A DNA stretch of 14,734 nucleotides from Rhodoferax sp. Its GTDB lineage: Bacteria > Pseudomonadota > Gammaproteobacteria > Burkholderiales > Burkholderiaceae_C. This document shows positions 13,615-14,734 of the stretch, piece by piece (position 1 is the first letter of the stretch; each line of letters opens with the position of its first letter). The DNA lies in assembly GCA_020048255.1 (NCBI GenBank), contig JAIFMR010000004.1, positions 1 through 14,734 of the forward strand, in the 5' to 3' direction. Both the position numbers and the translations under genes were made by a program. The notes below the pieces were generated by a model. That model was not told where the DNA came from. It did not search any database and worked only from the letters and a program-made list of their open reading frames with translations.

Positions 13615-14268
13615 ATGAAAAGACGTGATTTTTTTGCCGGCGCCAGCAGCGTTGCTGCTGCGGCCACCGTGTTGCCATCTGGCGCTGTCTGGGCACAGGC
13701 TGCGGCGCCAGTGGTGGATAAAGATTACGTCAAACTGGATCGGCCAGCGCCAGTGGACGTGCCAGCAGGACAAATCGAGTTATTGGAGTTCTTTTGGTAC
13801 GGCTGCCCGCATTGCAGCACCTTTGAGCCGATCTTGGCGCAATGGGCGAAAAAGCTCCCGAAAGAAGTCACCTTCCGGCGCGTTCCAATCGCATTTCGCG
13901 AAGATTTCATGGCCCAGCAGCGCCTTTTTTATGCTCTGGAAGCCATGGGTTTGGTCGACAAGCTGCACGTGCGGGTGTTTGCAGCAATCCATGGCGAAAG
14001 ACAAGGCCTGGTCAAGCCCGAAGCCATCACGGATTGGGTGGTCAAGCAAGGTGTGGACAAAGCCTTGTTTACCAATCACTTCAATTCCTTCACCACAGCA
14101 GCGAAAGCGCGTCGGGCCAGTCAATTGATGAACGCCTATCAGTTGGAGGGCGTACCCGCCCTGGGGGTGGCCGGGCGGTTCTACACGGATGGTGCCATGG
14201 CCAAGAGCATGGACCGGGCGCTGCAAGTGGTGGAGTTTTTACTGGCCCAGGTCCGCGCCGGGCGATAA
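13615..14268 (+). CDS. dsbA: Thiol:disulfide interchange protein, DsbA family
   Basis: Periplasmic oxidant that introduces disulfide bonds into exported proteins and is reoxidised by DsbB. Seen: 217 residues. The N-terminal signal begins MKRRDFFAGASS and ends near VWAQA; the paired arginines followed by DFF resemble a Tat signal, which is unusual for DsbA, normally Sec/SRP-exported. The thioredoxin-fold active site is CPHC (64-67) in FFWYGCPHCSTF. The helical insertion runs about 95-165, and the cis-proline loop is GVPALGV (Pro181). Length is normal for the family. GGAG with AGAAG lies just before the ATG. It lies 61 bp after the SPOR gene, with two small hairpins (CTTTCA/TGAAAG at 13556-13570 and CGCT/AGCG at 13571-13582) but no T tract, so it is probably in the same transcript as argS. 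Confidence 0.94.
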   Translation: MKRRDFFAGASSVAAAATVLPSGAVWAQAAAPVVDKDYVKLDRPAPVDVPAGQIELLEFFWYGCPHCSTFEPILAQWAKKLPKEVTFRRVPIAFREDFMAQQRLFYALEAMGLVDKLHVRVFAAIHGERQGLVKPEAITDWVVKQGVDKALFTNHFNSFTTAAKARRASQLMNAYQLEGVPALGVAGRFYTDGAMAKSMDRALQVVEFLLAQVRAGR

Positions 14269-14362
14269 CTCGCGCGCTGATTACGGGGTATCCATCCCCG
14301 AGATGCACCGGTACATCACTTTGAATTGCACCAGCGTCAGCGCGATAGGGTGCATGGATCGC

Positions 14363-14368
14363 TACAAT
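14363..14368 (+). promoter_or_regulatory. Candidate -10 element of lptA
   Basis: TACAAT (5 of 6 matches) lies 32 bp before the lptA ATG. Transcription would begin near 14375, at the left arm of the hairpin described next. I see no good -35 box at 16-18 bp. Confidence 0.4.
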
Positions 14369-14371
14369 GCC

Positions 14372-14398
14372 AGGCATGACTATGCAAGATTCATGCCT
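14372..14398 (+). promoter_or_regulatory. Hairpin or dyad immediately upstream of lptA start
   Basis: There are perfect 8-bp arms AGGCATGA (14372-14379) and TCATGCCT (14391-14398) with an 11-nt loop, ending 2 nt before the lptA ATG at 14401. It occupies the place of the ribosome-binding site, and no Shine-Dalgarno is otherwise visible. It could act in RNA as a translational control hairpin or in DNA as a regulator binding site. The structure is seen; the role is inference. Confidence 0.45.
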
Positions 14399-14408
14399 TT
14401 ATGAATAA
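14376..14408 (+). other. Ten-codon upstream ORF overlapping the lptA start
   Basis: ATG 14376 opens a frame reading MTMQDSCLYE and stops at TAA 14406-14408, overlapping the first eight bases of lptA in another reading frame. Its second ATG is at 14382. It may be chance or could serve translational re-initiation. No ribosome-binding site of its own is visible. Confidence 0.2.
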
Positions 14409-14734
14409 ACCTCCATTTTCCTGGTGGCTCGCCGTGTTGATGGCGGTGTGGGCCGTCAGCGCGCAAGCTGAAAAGGCAGACCGTAACCAGCCCATGAACA
14501 TCGAGGCTGACGCCTTGCGTTACGACGACGCCAAGCAGGTCAGTGTCTTCACCGGCAGGGTGGTGCTGACCAAAGGCAGCATTTTGATTCGGGGTGGCAA
14601 GATCGATGTGCGCCAGGACGCAGAGGGTTACCAATACGGTGTGATCACCGCCGAGCCCGGCAAGCTGGCCTTTTTCAGGCAAAAACGCGACGGTGTGGAC
14701 GAGTTCATTGAGGGTGAGGGTGAAACCATTGATT
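14401..14734 (+). CDS. lptA: LPS-transport periplasmic protein LptA, N-terminal 111 residues (truncated by window edge)
   Basis: Periplasmic bridge protein that carries lipopolysaccharide from the LptB2FGC complex to LptDE at the outer membrane. Seen: the frame is open from ATG 14401 to the right edge. A signal peptide begins MNKPPFSWWLAVLMAVWAVS and is cleaved near AQA-EK. The OstA/LptA beta-jellyroll follows, with QPMNIEADALRYDDAKQVSV, FTGRVVLTKGSILIRGGKID and TAEPGKLAFFRQKRDG, ending in FIEGEGETID. The family is about 180-230 residues, so the C-terminal half is missing. An in-frame stop at 14377 excludes any longer ATG start. Upstream is dsbA, not lptC as usual in Proteobacteria, with a 132-bp gap that holds a promoter-like element, so lptA seems to start its own transcript. 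Confidence 0.93.
   Translation, partial: MNKPPFSWWLAVLMAVWAVSAQAEKADRNQPMNIEADALRYDDAKQVSVFTGRVVLTKGSILIRGGKIDVRQDAEGYQYGVITAEPGKLAFFRQKRDGVDEFIEGEGETID

Noticed and set aside
14284..14300. CGGGG/CCCCG inverted repeat after dsbA, considered as its terminator
   Set aside because: Only a 5-bp stem with a 7-nt loop and no T tract.
1..14734. Search for CRISPR arrays, tRNA/rRNA genes, insertion sequences, phage or defence genes
   Set aside because: No regularly spaced repeats, transposase or integrase motifs, tRNA-like cloverleaf or defence-type domains were seen by eye on either strand.

Overview
The window looks like chromosomal DNA of a betaproteobacterium of the order Burkholderiales, most likely family Comamonadaceae (Rhodoferax/Polaromonas-like). 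This rests on the gene order argS - SPOR protein - DsbA, the protein sequences, moderately high GC, and TACAAT/TAAAAT-type -10 elements close to start codons. The genus is inference. I see no mobile element, CRISPR array, tRNA or rRNA, and no defence system. Most of the window is ordinary core and accessory metabolism, envelope and regulatory genes.

Left part (1-2521): the 5' half of malate synthase G (glcB, minus strand, running off the left edge) is divergent from a class III (CaiB/BaiF) CoA-transferase on the plus strand. The 252-bp gap between them holds an imperfect palindrome and weak promoter-like elements.

Regulatory block (2530-6621): a minus-strand secreted lipoprotein with an N-terminal Ig-like/carboxypeptidase-regulatory-like module has a clear terminator. 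It is divergent from a two-gene operon encoding a multi-pass NarL-type sensor kinase (with a PDZ-like periplasmic segment) and a LuxR/NarL response regulator, with a 4-bp gene overlap. The intergenic region carries a 16-bp near-perfect palindrome, a candidate operator.

Glycolipid block (6695-10002): a LysR regulator overlaps a YdjC/ChbG-HpnK family deacetylase by 14 bp. This pair is convergent with a minus-strand operon of a GtrB/ArnC-like GT2 glycosyltransferase and a GtrA flippase-like protein. The three envelope genes probably act on polyprenyl-linked sugars. A stretch inside the deacetylase gene resembles a dispersed repeat I associate with Comamonadaceae.

Periplasmic small-protein block (10022-11064, minus strand): a two-repeat PsiF-family protein and an exported DsrE/DsrF-like protein. 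For both genes the Shine-Dalgarno position points to a start downstream of the longest open frame.

Right part (11187-14734, plus strand): argS, a FtsN-like SPOR membrane protein starting on the base after the argS stop, a DsbA-family oxidoreductase, and the 5' part of lptA (LPS transport), which runs off the right edge. argS has a TAAAAT element 6 bp before its ATG and no Shine-Dalgarno, suggesting a leaderless mRNA. lptA is preceded by an 8-bp-arm hairpin ending 2 nt before the ATG and by a tiny overlapping upstream ORF. The longest non-coding stretch is 252 bp.
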